A DNA stretch of 64,000 nt, taken from NCBI RefSeq assembly GCF_025370875.1, contig NZ_JAMXFD010000002.1, positions 426,218-490,217 of the forward strand, written 5' to 3'. Shown here in pieces: positions 17,574-26,556 of this stretch. The stretch is from Laspinema palackyanum D2c (GTDB lineage Bacteria; Cyanobacteriota; Cyanobacteriia; Cyanobacteriales; Laspinemataceae). Within the stretch, counting starts at the first letter, position 1. Each line of letters begins with the position of its first letter. Both the position numbers and the translations under genes were made by a program. The notes beneath the pieces are model-generated. The model was not told the origin of the DNA. It saw only the letters and a list, made by a program, of their open reading frames with translations, and ran no database searches.

Positions 17574-19151
17574 TCAATTGGCAGAAACCTTAGCCCGGGG
17601 CTGTTGTTCCTGTAGAATCGGAGCGGATAACGCCGATTCTAGCTCCGCACAGCCTAACCGTTCTTCTAAAATTCGCATCACTTCCCGTCCAAAATCATTG
17701 GGATTGCGCTGCCATGCCTCCAGACAAACCTCACCGAAGAACGATCCCAGAGGTTCCGGATTCCAGAGTAACTTCCGGGCAGTCCAAGGCATCAAGCTCA
17801 TCGGGTCATAACCGGGTTTGAGAATATTTTCCTTAAACGCATACTCTTCTAAATGGGTATGGGGTTGTAACCCGATAAAAAAGATCGCCGGTTCCACCTT
17901 ATCTTCCCCAAAAATTCGTTCTAGTTCGCGATGATAGGCCAGGGTCTGACGAATCGTTTCATAAGTCTCATCAATGACATTAAACGAATAATTCACCGAT
18001 ACCAAATCATTAAAACCCGCTGCCTTCAAGTCGCGACAATTTTGCAGAACCACTCGCAGGTTGTAACCCATCCGCATCTTCCGGACCAGTTCTTGGGAAC
18101 CGCTGGTAATCCCAATTTCAAAATAATTCATCCCGGTTTTGACCATCAAATCGCACAATTCCGGGTTCAAATTGTCAGCGCGGATATAAGCGGCCCAATG
18201 GATATCTTCCATTCCGGCCTCGGAAATTTTCTGGAGTAACTCGATCGCATCATTAATATAGCGCCGCGCCGGAATAAATTGAGCATCGGTAAACCAAAAA
18301 TTGCGGATGCCGCGATCGTACAGTTGTCGCATTTCGGCGACCACTTCATCGGCTGGATTAATCCGGACCTGCTTCCCTTCAATAACTGTATAAACACAGT
18401 AACAACAGTTATGGGGACAACCGCGTTTAGTTTGGACGCCGATATAAAAATCTTGGTCTTGCAAATAATATTGAAACTCAGGCCATAACCGTTCTATGTA
18501 GTCGTAGTCGCAAGCGGTTTTTTCAATTTCTGTGGGTTTTTCATGGATCAGGCGATCGCGCGGAGTCGTTTCCCCCACAACATAACAACGCTCATCCCGA
18601 AAATCCTGACCCCGCAGATATTTTTCCAGGAGCACCTCCCCTTCCCCCACGGAGATAATCGTCCCCTGGGGTAAACTGCGCCCGAGTTGTTCATAGAACA
18701 CGCTTACGGCACCTCCCCCCACAATCGCCCTCGCTTCGGGGTGATAGGTTTGAGCGCGTTTCAGTCCCCGCTTGACTAATCCCAGATTGCGCCAGAGTTC
18801 GCCATAATAGGCTGTGGTGATTCGCAGTCCCCCTAGGGCCCCCCGGAGTTTAATCAAGGGATTGCGAGCATAGTAAAACTCAAAAGCATTTTGTAGGGGA
18901 TTGCCTCCGCGTCCCCCGACGGGGGCGTAAATTTGAATATCCCGCCAGGAGAAGACCAGTAAAGTGGGTTGAAAGCGATCGACACAGGCATCGAGGGACT
19001 GGGCAAAGTCCAGAGGGGGGACTGTTCCCATATCAAAAATCTGCTGTTCAACCTCGGGAAACAGCTTGTGAACGAAATCGGCTAGGTAAACCACACCGAT
19101 CGGGAAGATGGGATTGCACGGGAGGCGAACGTAGAGGATGCGATTTTCCAT
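17574..19151 (-). CDS. Cobalamin-binding-type radical SAM protein
   Basis: A 525-aa protein. The N-terminal part (about 1-190) resembles a B12-binding Rossmann fold (PIGVVYLADFV, ILYVRLP). The central radical SAM domain carries the 4Fe-4S motif RGCPHNCCYC (CxxxCxxC) at about 250, then WFTDAQF and FEIGITSGS. The C-terminal stretch is specific to the family. It probably catalyses a methylation or rearrangement with SAM and possibly cobalamin; the substrate is unknown. Its neighbours give no pathway clue. A terminator follows the stop at 17548-17566. Confidence 0.85.
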   Translation of the reverse strand: MENRILYVRLPCNPIFPIGVVYLADFVHKLFPEVEQQIFDMGTVPPLDFAQSLDACVDRFQPTLLVFSWRDIQIYAPVGGRGGNPLQNAFEFYYARNPLIKLRGALGGLRITTAYYGELWRNLGLVKRGLKRAQTYHPEARAIVGGGAVSVFYEQLGRSLPQGTIISVGEGEVLLEKYLRGQDFRDERCYVVGETTPRDRLIHEKPTEIEKTACDYDYIERLWPEFQYYLQDQDFYIGVQTKRGCPHNCCYCVYTVIEGKQVRINPADEVVAEMRQLYDRGIRNFWFTDAQFIPARRYINDAIELLQKISEAGMEDIHWAAYIRADNLNPELCDLMVKTGMNYFEIGITSGSQELVRKMRMGYNLRVVLQNCRDLKAAGFNDLVSVNYSFNVIDETYETIRQTLAYHRELERIFGEDKVEPAIFFIGLQPHTHLEEYAFKENILKPGYDPMSLMPWTARKLLWNPEPLGSFFGEVCLEAWQRNPNDFGREVMRILEERLGCAELESALSAPILQEQQPRAKVSAN

Positions 19152-19509
19152 CTCGGTAGCGGGGAATAGATTTTACAAAAAGCGGTTCATATAACTTAAC
19201 CATATCATCAGCCCTCGGAATTTGCATGATCAAGGGGGCAATTCCGTTACCCGAGGGTTCTAGTGGGGCAGGTCCCTAATTCAGGATGACCGGAACCAGT
19301 AACACCCTGGACACCTTGGAAAACCCCTAATGATAAGGGGGATCGATAGGTTTCATCAGCATACCTTAACCCTGCAATTTTCTATTTTTAATGAAAAATT
19401 TTACTATATTCTCTTCAGTTGGTAGTCGCGTTTACAGCTTGCGGGGATCGGCTGGTGTTACGGTTAGAGGGTATAAAGTTTTTTTTGGAAAAAACTCCTC
19501 ATAAAGGTT
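19152..19509. other. Intergenic between divergent genes, 358 bases
   Basis: It contains both promoters of the divergent radical SAM and DUF1830 genes. CCTCGGAATT near 19215 and its partner GGCAATTCCGTTACCCGAGG about 30 bases downstream can form a loose hairpin. No coding region is supported. Confidence 0.5.
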
Positions 19510-19902
19510 ATGGCTCAAATCCTCGATCCCATTCCGGCTGACCGCCAAGGTCAAATTCTGTGCTGCTATGTCAATGCGACGAGTAAAATCCAGATTGCTC
19601 GGGTCAGTAACGTTCCCAACTGGTATTTTGAGCGGGTTGTGTTTCCCGGTCAACGTCTTGTTTTTGAGGCGTTTCCAGAAGCCCTGTTAGAAATTCATAC
19701 GGGGATGATGGCTAGTGCTATTTTATCGGATAAGATCCCCTGTGGACGCCTCCGAGTCATCGATGAGAGTGATCCCACTCCGTCTGCTCCTGCACCAGCT
19801 CGGGAGGAAATGTCCAACCGTCCCCATAGAAATCCCACCATTGATAATAAAGGGATAGTCTTAAGTGATCCATTCTCGATGACGGCTTTAACGTCGGTTT
19901 AA
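19510..19902 (+). CDS. DUF1830 domain protein
   Basis: A 130-aa protein of the cyanobacterial DUF1830 family. ILCCYVNATSKIQIARVSNV at about 16-35, NWYFERVVFPGQRLVFEAFP and a C-terminal CGRLRVID are the family pattern. The last 40 residues are variable and proline-rich. No membrane segment. The family has no established function. It stands alone, with 240 bases before the next gene. Confidence 0.85.
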   Translation: MAQILDPIPADRQGQILCCYVNATSKIQIARVSNVPNWYFERVVFPGQRLVFEAFPEALLEIHTGMMASAILSDKIPCGRLRVIDESDPTPSAPAPAREEMSNRPHRNPTIDNKGIVLSDPFSMTALTSV

Positions 19903-20141
19903 TAAGATGAAGATAGGTAGGATTTGAGGGGTGACAGTGTTAATAACGCGGCCACCCTCTATCATTTAATAAGTTAGGTCCTTGGGTGAAAAACAAGGAA
20001 TCAAAAATAAAGGATCAAAAATAATGGGGCTTGCACCTATTCGGATGAACGGGTGTTAAGGTTAAATTTGACTGGGATGAGTATGGTGAAGGGTATTCAC
20101 TGTAAACAAACCAGTTAGGCCACTATTTAGGATAAAAGTTT

Positions 20142-20582
20142 GTGGATCTGCCTTCTTTCCTCTGGTTGTGGAAAATCGCAGCCTGGTCAATGGGTTTTTC
20201 GATACTGGCCTACAGCTTACTCGCGGTGAGTGGGCTGTGGATGTATGGTGCGCGCCTCGGGCGTAAACCGCGAGGACGAATTTTGGTGCGATCGCTCCAC
20301 TATGGTTTCGGGATCACGCTCGTGGCCCTAGTCTTGCTGCTCTTGGCGGTCGGGATTGTAGGGACCCTGGGACATTATGGGTCCCTGGGTCATTCGGTCC
20401 ATTTAGGGGCGGGGTTGTTGGTGGTAGGACTGGTCGTGCTGTCGGCTTGGAGTGCAAATCAGATTGCTCCCGGGCGTCCCTGGGCGCGATCGCTCCACAT
20501 CACCACCAATGCTATTTTATTTGTGGCATTGGCTTGGGTATCCTGGACGGGTTGGACCGTGGTGCAAAAATATTTACCTTAA
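20142..20582 (+). CDS. DUF4079-type four-helix membrane protein
   Basis: A 146-aa integral membrane protein with four hydrophobic segments at about 10-32, 50-72, 85-105 and 118-138. His residues occur in HYGFG, GHYGSLGHSVHLG and LHITTNA. The layout resembles DUF4079 and cytochrome-b561-like families, so haem ligation is possible but not shown. It starts with GTG (MDLPSFL); no earlier start is convincing. The next gene follows after 91 bases and is also a membrane protein. Confidence 0.72.
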   Translation: MDLPSFLWLWKIAAWSMGFSILAYSLLAVSGLWMYGARLGRKPRGRILVRSLHYGFGITLVALVLLLLAVGIVGTLGHYGSLGHSVHLGAGLLVVGLVVLSAWSANQIAPGRPWARSLHITTNAILFVALAWVSWTGWTVVQKYLP

Positions 20583-20673
20583 TCCGTTATGATGCCATCG
20601 GGTCTGGGGGACAACTCCTATCAAATCTCGGTAAATTTTCAACGAGTCAATTTTTTTAACAATAAAAAGGGTC

Positions 20674-21267
20674 GTGTCAATAGAACCAATCGGCGATCGC
20701 GCTGAACCTCAAACTGAACTCCAAGATATAGAAGTCCGGGAATTTCGGATTTCCCCCATAATTCGAGTCACCCTGTTGAGCTTATATATTGCCCTGACGG
20801 TGCCTTTACCGTTTTTGTCCGAAGCTACCGGCGCACCGATTTCTCCGGGGGTGCTGTGGGTGGGATTGGCAATGGGGGCGGTGGCGGTGTATGGGGCGCT
20901 CAGTGAAAGGGCGATCGCCAATGCTGAAGGCATACAAGTTACCTATCCCCAGTGGGTTCCCCGGGGTATCCGTAAGGGCTGGATGTTGCCCTGGAATGAG
21001 GTAGCGGCGCTCAAACCGCGCACCACCGGACAGGGGGGGCTAGTGTACTATTTTGTCAGTAAATCCGGCCAAGGGTATCTGCTACCGATGCGGGTGGTCG
21101 GGTTTTCCGAGTTGGTCAAAATTGTGGAAGCGAAAACTGGGATTGATACCCGGGATGTGCGTCCATTAGCCCAACCTTGGATGTATTTTATTTTGCTGGG
21201 ATTTACCCTGATGTTGCTGTTGATGGATGCTTGGACGATCGCCACGGCAATCAACCTCGGCAGTTAA
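20674..21267 (+). CDS. Conserved membrane protein of unknown function
   Basis: A 197-aa protein starting with GTG. Two membrane segments lie at about 30-50 and 60-80 and one at the C-terminus (about 168-190). Between them a soluble stretch (WMLPWNEVAALKPRTTGQGG, then VYYFVSKSG) looks like a small beta-rich, PH-like domain. I do not recognise the family. It sits between a DUF4079-type gene and an ABC ATPase on the same strand, with 91 and 95 bases on either side. Confidence 0.7.
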   Translation: MSIEPIGDRAEPQTELQDIEVREFRISPIIRVTLLSLYIALTVPLPFLSEATGAPISPGVLWVGLAMGAVAVYGALSERAIANAEGIQVTYPQWVPRGIRKGWMLPWNEVAALKPRTTGQGGLVYYFVSKSGQGYLLPMRVVGFSELVKIVEAKTGIDTRDVRPLAQPWMYFILLGFTLMLLLMDAWTIATAINLGS

Positions 21268-21362
21268 ACGGAGGGCCAGGTTCAGTGATTTCTAACCGGG
21301 AGAACCGGCATGGAGATAGACTGGAACCGATGGATTCTTCATAAGAAAAAGATTTAAAACCC

Positions 21363-22130
21363 TTGCCAATAGAACAAAATGCTCAACTGCGGCTGGATCA
21401 GGTCAGCCTGAACGCAGCGATCGCAGGGGCGAGGATGGAAAAACCCATCCTGAATGAGATTTGTTTTGACGTTTACCCAGGCGATCGCCTTGCCATTGTG
21501 GGTCCCTCTGGAGGGGGAAAAACCTCTCTGTTACGACTGATTGCTCGACTCATCGACCCCAGCCGTGGCACGATCTATCTGGATGGACAAGATTACCGAA
21601 AAATTCCGGTCTTGGAACTGCGTCAGCAAGTGACCCTAGTTTTGCAAGAGTCAAAACTCTTAGGCATGACCGTCCAAGCGGCGATCGCCTATCCCCTGAA
21701 ACTGCGTGGAATGAAATCCCCCCAGATTCAGGAGAGAGTCTCGACTTGGATGGATCGCCTACACCTACCTACCGAATGGCTGGAGCGAACAGAACTGCAG
21801 CTATCGGTAGGACAGCGGCAACTGGTGGCCTTATGCCGCGCCTTAGTCATTGAGCCTTCGATATTGTTACTAGATGAACCGACCTCCGCCTTAGACGTGG
21901 GTCGCGCTGAGCACCTCCTACAAGTTTTAGCTGAAGTGGCCCTGAACACGGAGACGACTCTGATTATGGTCAATCACCAACTCGACCTCGCCCAGCAGTT
22001 TTGCAACCGCTTATTGTATTTGCACAAAGGCACCCTCTTGGAGGACCTGCCCGAGGAGCAGATTGACTCAGCCCGGTTGCGATCGGCGATCGTCCAAGCG
22101 GAAGCAGAGGCTGCCTCAGAATGGGAATGA
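21363..22130 (+). CDS. ABC transporter ATP-binding protein (FetA/YbbL-like)
   Basis: A 255-aa ATPase with Walker A GPSGGGKTS, Q-loop LVLQESKL, a signature LSVGQRQ (the first Gly of LSGGQ replaced by Val), Walker B ILLLDEPTSALD and H-loop MVNHQ. It starts with TTG at 21363, 95 bases after the preceding gene; the next in-frame Met lies inside the fold. The sequence fits stand-alone ATPases of the YbbL type, which pair with a UPF0014 permease, but no permease is adjacent, so its partner lies elsewhere or is one of the upstream membrane proteins. Confidence 0.85.
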   Translation: MPIEQNAQLRLDQVSLNAAIAGARMEKPILNEICFDVYPGDRLAIVGPSGGGKTSLLRLIARLIDPSRGTIYLDGQDYRKIPVLELRQQVTLVLQESKLLGMTVQAAIAYPLKLRGMKSPQIQERVSTWMDRLHLPTEWLERTELQLSVGQRQLVALCRALVIEPSILLLDEPTSALDVGRAEHLLQVLAEVALNTETTLIMVNHQLDLAQQFCNRLLYLHKGTLLEDLPEEQIDSARLRSAIVQAEAEAASEWE

Positions 22131-22172
22131 GTTGAGGGAATTAACCTCGGACCTTTTAGGCGTCAAGGGAGT

Positions 22173-22955
22173 CTAGCCCCGAGAGAGTGGAACCGCGCCG
22201 ACTGGAGTTAATTGACGCATCAGGGTTTTTTTCCCCGTCGTTTGTTCCGGTTGTTGGGCGGGCGTGGCGTTGAGGATTTCAGTATTCAAGCGATAGCCCA
22301 CATTGCGGACCGTTTGAATCAGGCTAGGTTGTCGGGGGTCAGTTTCGATTTTTTTCCGCAGGGAGAGAACATGAGTGTCAATCGTGCGGGGATTATCAAT
22401 GGCATCCGGCCATGCTCGGCGGAGCAGTTCCGGACGGCTCATGGGCAGGCCCCCAGCTTGAGCGAGGACGTACAGCAGACTAAATTCTTGGGGCGTGAGT
22501 TCGATCGCGTCCTCTTGATATCGAACCCGGCGCTGGACTAAATCAATTTGCAGGTCGCCATAGTCTAAGCTGGCCGGTGGCGTCATTCGGCGATGACGGC
22601 GGACAAGGGATTCGACTCGGGCGAGAAATTCCTGCATCCCAAAGGGTTTTTTCAGGTAGTCATCGGCTCCTGATTTCAAGCCTTCTACAATATCGGATTC
22701 GGTATTGCGCGCAGATAAAATTAAAATCAACGTTTCTTGCTGCTGGTAGAGCCAGCGGCAAAATTCCAGACCATCGCCATCGGGTAATTCGTTGTCAAGG
22801 ATGACTAGCGTTGGATGGCGATTATAGAAGATTTCTCGGGCATGACGGATGTCCGCTGATTGATAAACCCCATATCCTACTTGCTGTAGGTGCCACCCTA
22901 ACAGCGATCGCAGATGAGGATTGCCTTCCACAATTAAAATGCAAACAGATCCCAC
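22173..22955 (-). CDS. OmpR/PhoB-family response regulator, atypical receiver (NblR-like)
   Basis: A 260-aa regulator with a receiver domain (about 5-120) and a winged-helix DNA-binding domain (about 130-225, ending TVRNVGYRLN). The phospho-acceptor Asp (VILDNELPDG) and Lys (LKKPF) are present, but the metal-binding acidic pair reads VEGNP, with Gly in the second position. NblR of cyanobacteria has a similar defect and works without phosphorylation, so this may too. No kinase gene is adjacent. The C-terminal 30 residues are non-conserved. Its gene is convergent with the ABC ATPase. Confidence 0.85.
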   Translation of the reverse strand: MGSVCILIVEGNPHLRSLLGWHLQQVGYGVYQSADIRHAREIFYNRHPTLVILDNELPDGDGLEFCRWLYQQQETLILILSARNTESDIVEGLKSGADDYLKKPFGMQEFLARVESLVRRHRRMTPPASLDYGDLQIDLVQRRVRYQEDAIELTPQEFSLLYVLAQAGGLPMSRPELLRRAWPDAIDNPRTIDTHVLSLRKKIETDPRQPSLIQTVRNVGYRLNTEILNATPAQQPEQTTGKKTLMRQLTPVGAVPLSRG

Positions 22956-23416
22956 AACTGAGTTGTTTCCTTCACGTCGGTGGAATTTAGGTTACCAAAC
23001 CTTTTGTCAGGGTTTTGTAACTTCCGCTACCCTGAGTCCCCCGCAAATGTTAAGGAATTCCAAATAAACTGACCCTTTAGGTAGAAATTCCGTCAGGCGG
23101 GCGATCGCAATGCCACAATCGCCCGACCCTTAGAGAAAATGGCAGTAAAATAGGAGTAGGGCAGTGCGGCGGTGCCACCCCAGGCCAGTTTTCCTGAAGG
23201 CTCCCCATGAGAGCCAGAGGGTTCCCTCACCCAGCGCCCAGGCTCCAAGAGGGTCTGAGCGTGAGGGTTCAGACCCGTTGAACACCTTCTTTATCCATCT
23301 GGCTCCGGGAGTATCAACCCCCAAGATTGGAACAAAAGGAAATGCTCCGGTTCAAGGAAAATAGATTGGGATCACCCGATTAAGTCCTGACTTTTACACC
23401 ATGCGAGGTTTTAATT
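22956..23416. other. Intergenic, 461 bases, with a candidate structured RNA
   Basis: Its first half holds the promoter side of the regulator. The second half (about 23160-23285) is GC-rich, has strong hairpins and is described separately. Short ORFs here on both strands lack codon-usage support. Confidence 0.6.
23160..23285 (+). ncRNA. Candidate structured RNA or 5' leader upstream of DUF6761 gene
   Basis: Hairpins seen: GGCTC (23199-23203) with GAGCC (23211-23215); GAGG with CCTC around GTTC (23217-23228); and the perfect 8-bp stem GGGTCTGA (23251-23258) with TCAGACCC (23269-23276). The loop of the last stem contains GTGAGGG, exactly complementary to CCCTCAC at 23224-23230, so a pseudoknot is possible. 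A -10-like TAAAAT (23146-23151) precedes. It matches no riboswitch or RNA class I can name. Confidence 0.35.
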
Positions 23417-23668
23417 ATGCTTCAAGATACTGCAACCATTCGCCATTATCAAAAACTCACGGACTCCTTAGTGGATATGTGGAATCGAGGATATCGCCTG
23501 GATGATCTGCGCCTTTATTTAGAGGGGTATATTGCCGCTATGCGACAAACCAATACCATCGAAGCATTTCATATCCACAGGTTTGAGGAAGAGGCGATTC
23601 GATTTCTCCATGATCCCTCTAATTTTGAGCTGGTCCCCCAGCCCCAACCGGAAACGGGGTACTATTGA
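23417..23668 (+). CDS. DUF6761 family protein
   Basis: An 83-aa, soluble, mostly helical protein of a small cyanobacteria-specific family. The pattern TIRHYQKLTDSLVDMWNRGY (8-27), then LRLYLEGYIAAMRQTN and EEAIRFLHDPSNFEL, is what I recall for DUF6761. Function unknown. It may be transcribed with the structured leader upstream. A bidirectional terminator at 23802-23832 separates it from the convergent grx4 gene. Confidence 0.8.
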   Translation: MLQDTATIRHYQKLTDSLVDMWNRGYRLDDLRLYLEGYIAAMRQTNTIEAFHIHRFEEEAIRFLHDPSNFELVPQPQPETGYY

Positions 23669-23801
23669 CAAGGGCCTTGGGAATTTGACCTTTCATCGGG
23701 CAAGAGCAACCAGCATCATAGCGCGATCGCTATTGATGCTTGGGGGTCTTACTCTCAGTATTAATAAATTTTATTCGATTGATTTATGTCAGTTATCCAT
23801 T

Positions 23802-23832
23802 AAAAAGGGCTTGGATCATCAAGCCCTTTTTA
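23802..23832. terminator. Bidirectional terminator
   Basis: AAAAAGGGCTTGATGATCC-like geometry: AAAAAGGGCTTG and CAAGCCCTTTTT form a long perfect stem around a short loop (GATCAT), with A- and T-runs on the two sides. It lies between the convergent DUF6761 and glutaredoxin genes. Confidence 0.85.
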
Positions 23833-23884
23833 AATTTAAAATTTAACCGTTTAACCCCACGGGTAAACCAGAGAATTGCACCGA

Positions 23885-24214
23885 TTAGGAAGCCAGAGCG
23901 ACTTCAACCATCTGTTGCAATTCACCACTTTGATAGAGTTCGATCAGAATATCCGAACCGCCAACAAATTCACCATTAATATAGACTTGGGGAATCGTGG
24001 GCCAGTTGGAATAGTCTTTGATGCCCTGACGAATCTCATAATCGTCCAGAACGTTAACCGTGTCGTAAGGAACGCCCAAAGTATTGAGAATCTGCACCAC
24101 ATTGTTGGAAAAACCACATTGAGGCATCAGTTTGGTCCCCTTCATGAAAACAGTAATTTTGTTACGGTTTACGATATTGTCGAGTCGCTCTTTGAGTTCT
24201 GGAGTGATAGTCAT
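23885..24214 (-). CDS. grxD: Monothiol glutaredoxin, Grx4 family (CGFS type)
   Basis: A 109-aa monothiol glutaredoxin with the active site PQCGFSN at about 32-38 and the glutathione/Fe-S residues [17 protein letters not shown]. Proteins of this family carry a bridging 2Fe-2S cluster with glutathione and deliver it or act in iron sensing, usually together with BolA. The bolA gene lies 109 bases upstream on the same strand, which supports that partnership. No second active-site Cys. Cytoplasmic. Confidence 0.95.
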   Translation of the reverse strand: MTITPELKERLDNIVNRNKITVFMKGTKLMPQCGFSNNVVQILNTLGVPYDTVNVLDDYEIRQGIKDYSNWPTIPQVYINGEFVGGSDILIELYQSGELQQMVEVALAS

Positions 24215-24323
24215 GATGGGTGTTCGTTAAGGTAAAAGATGGATTGTTACTGTGCAAATAAGGGATACCGGAGTACCCGCAGGCGATCGCCTTCTTAATA
24301 GCGGATTGGACGACCCAGCCTAG

Positions 24324-24587
24324 TTATGAGACGGCCCCAGAGACTTGACTCCAAGCCTCCGGAGTATAAGTCTTCATGGTTAGCGCATGGATCGCCTCTG
24401 TGGACATAGCCTCTTGTAGAGAACCATACACCAACTGATGTTGCCGCACTCGGGGTAGTCCTTCAAAGTGGGACGAAACGACGATGACCTGATAGTGATC
24501 TCGGGTGCCTGTCAAATCTTCAACCGTCACCTGAGCATCCGCCAATTGTGCCTCGATCATTGCCTTTACCTGATCCGGGCTAACCAT
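24324..24587 (-). CDS. bolA: BolA family protein
   Basis: An 87-aa BolA-like protein: [18 protein letters not shown] near the start, [20 protein letters not shown] in the core with conserved His residues for the shared 2Fe-2S cluster, and [13 protein letters not shown] at the end. It forms a heterodimer with CGFS glutaredoxins in the known pathway, and the gene for such a glutaredoxin is directly downstream. Size is standard for the family. Confidence 0.93.
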   Translation of the reverse strand: MVSPDQVKAMIEAQLADAQVTVEDLTGTRDHYQVIVVSSHFEGLPRVRQHQLVYGSLQEAMSTEAIHALTMKTYTPEAWSQVSGAVS

Positions 24588-24838
24588 TCTTGCTCCTGTT
24601 CCTCTTTATCTATCTTAATAGTCTAATTTAATTGTAGAAGGGAGAACATCCAGGCTCAAGGGTCAAACCAGGGCCTAGATTCACTGAAAGCTTCTAAAAC
24701 ATCAGTACAGCATCACAGACAAGGCCCAATCAAGGGGAGTTTTGACCCATTCTTGGCTCCATTCTTAGCAGAAATAGGGGTGAAACAACCCAGGCTGTCT
24801 GGCCAATTCTGTACCGGCATCCTCAGCAATCTCGCCGG

Positions 24839-26020
24839 TTACCGAACCCCCGAAGAACTTTGGCGTCCTCCCGGAAAGGGCGAATCCACAAAACCCAACT
24901 CCCACAATTGCTCGTAGGCTTTTTTCCCCAACTCTCGCGTGGGTTGCTGGGACCGGATAATCTGAATCAACAAAGGCACAGCCAAAGCCGGTTGATTCTG
25001 CACCCGGTGCACCAGGGCCAGTTCGTAGGTTGCCAAATCACGCATTTCAGCAGTTTCCGCAGCCAGGATCCGATGGGTTTCTGCCGTGGCGTTATCGATG
25101 CCCGCAAAACTGGTGAAAAGCTGCTGATAGAAATTAGAAAGCTGATTGAAAATTTCCCGAGAACGTTGCAACTTGCTCACCGCTTGTTCATACTGTTCCG
25201 CACTGGCAGATTGTCGAGCTTCTTCCATCAACCCATTTGCCGCCTGTATGCTTAACAGACCCGTCTGTTGCGCTGGGGTGGTGGGTTCTTCCGGGGAGAC
25301 TTCAGGGGCGGCTTCCGCGTCGGCAGCGATCGGTTCCTGGACGATTTGCACAAAGCCGATGTCACTTAATAACTGATACGCTTGGCGACCCAGTTCTCGG
25401 GTGGGCTGTTGAGACCCCACAATCTGAATCAGTAAGGGGACCGCGAGATCGGCTTTATTTTGGGCGCTATGAACCACCGCCAACTCGTAACTCGCCTCGT
25501 CCCGCATTTGGGCGGTTTCTGCTGCCAGGGTGCGATGACTGTTGGCAATCCGGTTATCAATCCCGGTAAAGCTGGTGTAAAGCTCTTGGTGGAAATTGGA
25601 AAGTTGATTAAAAATCTCTCGGGACTGTTGCAGTTTGGTCACCGCTGGTTCGTACTCTTGAGCAGCAGCCGATTCTTTAGCTTCTTGGACTAAACGCTGC
25701 CCTGCCTCCATGCTCAGTAAGGTGCTATCGGCAGCGAGTCGGCGCAAATCCTCCGGGTCTGACGGTGGGGTAACCGCCTCCGGTTGGGGAATGGATTGCG
25801 GCGTTGGCTGCGATGGGGATGTGGCCCCCCGCTCCGTTGGCGTTGGCCGGGTTAGGGTTTCGTTTGGCTGACCGGAGGGCTGTAATCCATCTAATCCATC
25901 GGGTTGGGACTGTTCTTGCGCCCGAATGGGTAGGGGAGACAACAGGATGAATCCTGCGATCAGGGTTACAGACAATAAACCCGCAAAACCGCGCGGGGGA
26001 ACTTTTACAGCAGATCCCAT
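24839..26020 (-). CDS. Exported protein with two tandem 110-residue helical repeats
   Basis: 393 aa from ATG 26020, which has AAAGG at a good distance; the ATG at 26080 adds a non-signal stretch. A signal peptide (FAGLLSVTLIAGFILLSPL, ending IRAQEQ) is followed by a Pro/Gln/Thr-rich linker (about 40-110), then two closely similar domains, each containing SREIFNQLSNF, LAAETA-MRD and LLIQI-SQQPTREL. The domains look like TPR-type helical repeats and duplicate each other. Probably periplasmic or cell-wall-associated. No family recognised; the duplication is direct evidence. Confidence 0.75.
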   Translation of the reverse strand: MGSAVKVPPRGFAGLLSVTLIAGFILLSPLPIRAQEQSQPDGLDGLQPSGQPNETLTRPTPTERGATSPSQPTPQSIPQPEAVTPPSDPEDLRRLAADSTLLSMEAGQRLVQEAKESAAAQEYEPAVTKLQQSREIFNQLSNFHQELYTSFTGIDNRIANSHRTLAAETAQMRDEASYELAVVHSAQNKADLAVPLLIQIVGSQQPTRELGRQAYQLLSDIGFVQIVQEPIAADAEAAPEVSPEEPTTPAQQTGLLSIQAANGLMEEARQSASAEQYEQAVSKLQRSREIFNQLSNFYQQLFTSFAGIDNATAETHRILAAETAEMRDLATYELALVHRVQNQPALAVPLLIQIIRSQQPTRELGKKAYEQLWELGFVDSPFPGGRQSSSGVR

Positions 26021-26556
26021 AAAGTACCTTTGTGTGTGGGGAGAACACCAGAGCGATAAAAACTTTAGGTATCTTAACATTGCAATGTCCCGGGTTGTGG
26101 AGGAAACTGGAAATGGGAATAATCTCAGGGACGATTGTCCTCAGTTAAGGTTAGAAACCGGGTTTCTGCAACAGATTAGTTTCTCTTATGCAGAGATTTT
26201 GTCAACCAACCTGGTTTCTTGTCCCTGCGGGGCCATTTACCTCTGGATTCAAGACGGCACCCAGGTCTTAGGCCCCGTCAAGTCGAGGGTCCCAGAGTGG
26301 CTGGGGGAAACCCAAGGCCCTGGTGGATCGATTGAACCTATTTTACTCATTCAGCCTTTCCTTTCCCAGTCGGTAAACATTTTCCGGCAGTTGGACCGAT
26401 CGCCCCCACCCTTGTCTTCAGAAATTCCCAATTACGGACAGCGCTGTACAGGAGCGATCGCCTAACGCCCCCCACCGGCAATCTTACTGATTTATCCGTT
26501 AGCTAAATGAATAAAACCCATTAGCGAATAGATCAATCAGCGAAGGAATACATCCA
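26021..26556. other. Intergenic between divergent genes, 536 bases
   Basis: It holds a paired palindrome (26153-26219) and probably both divergent promoters. A plus-strand ORF runs through it, but it overlaps the exported-protein gene and the palindrome and has no recognisable features. Confidence 0.55.
26153..26219. repeat. Paired palindrome (REPIN-like), 52-bp spacing
   Basis: Exact palindrome AGAAACCGGGTTTCT at 26153-26167 and a decayed second arm ending CCTGGTTTCT at 26205-26219. The distance between starts is 52 bp, the same as for the pairs at 33873 and 54136. Confidence 0.75.

Noticed and set aside
25926-26465. Plus-strand ORF of 179 codons
   Set aside because: Its first part is antisense to the exported-protein gene, it runs through the palindrome pair, and it has no recognisable motifs.
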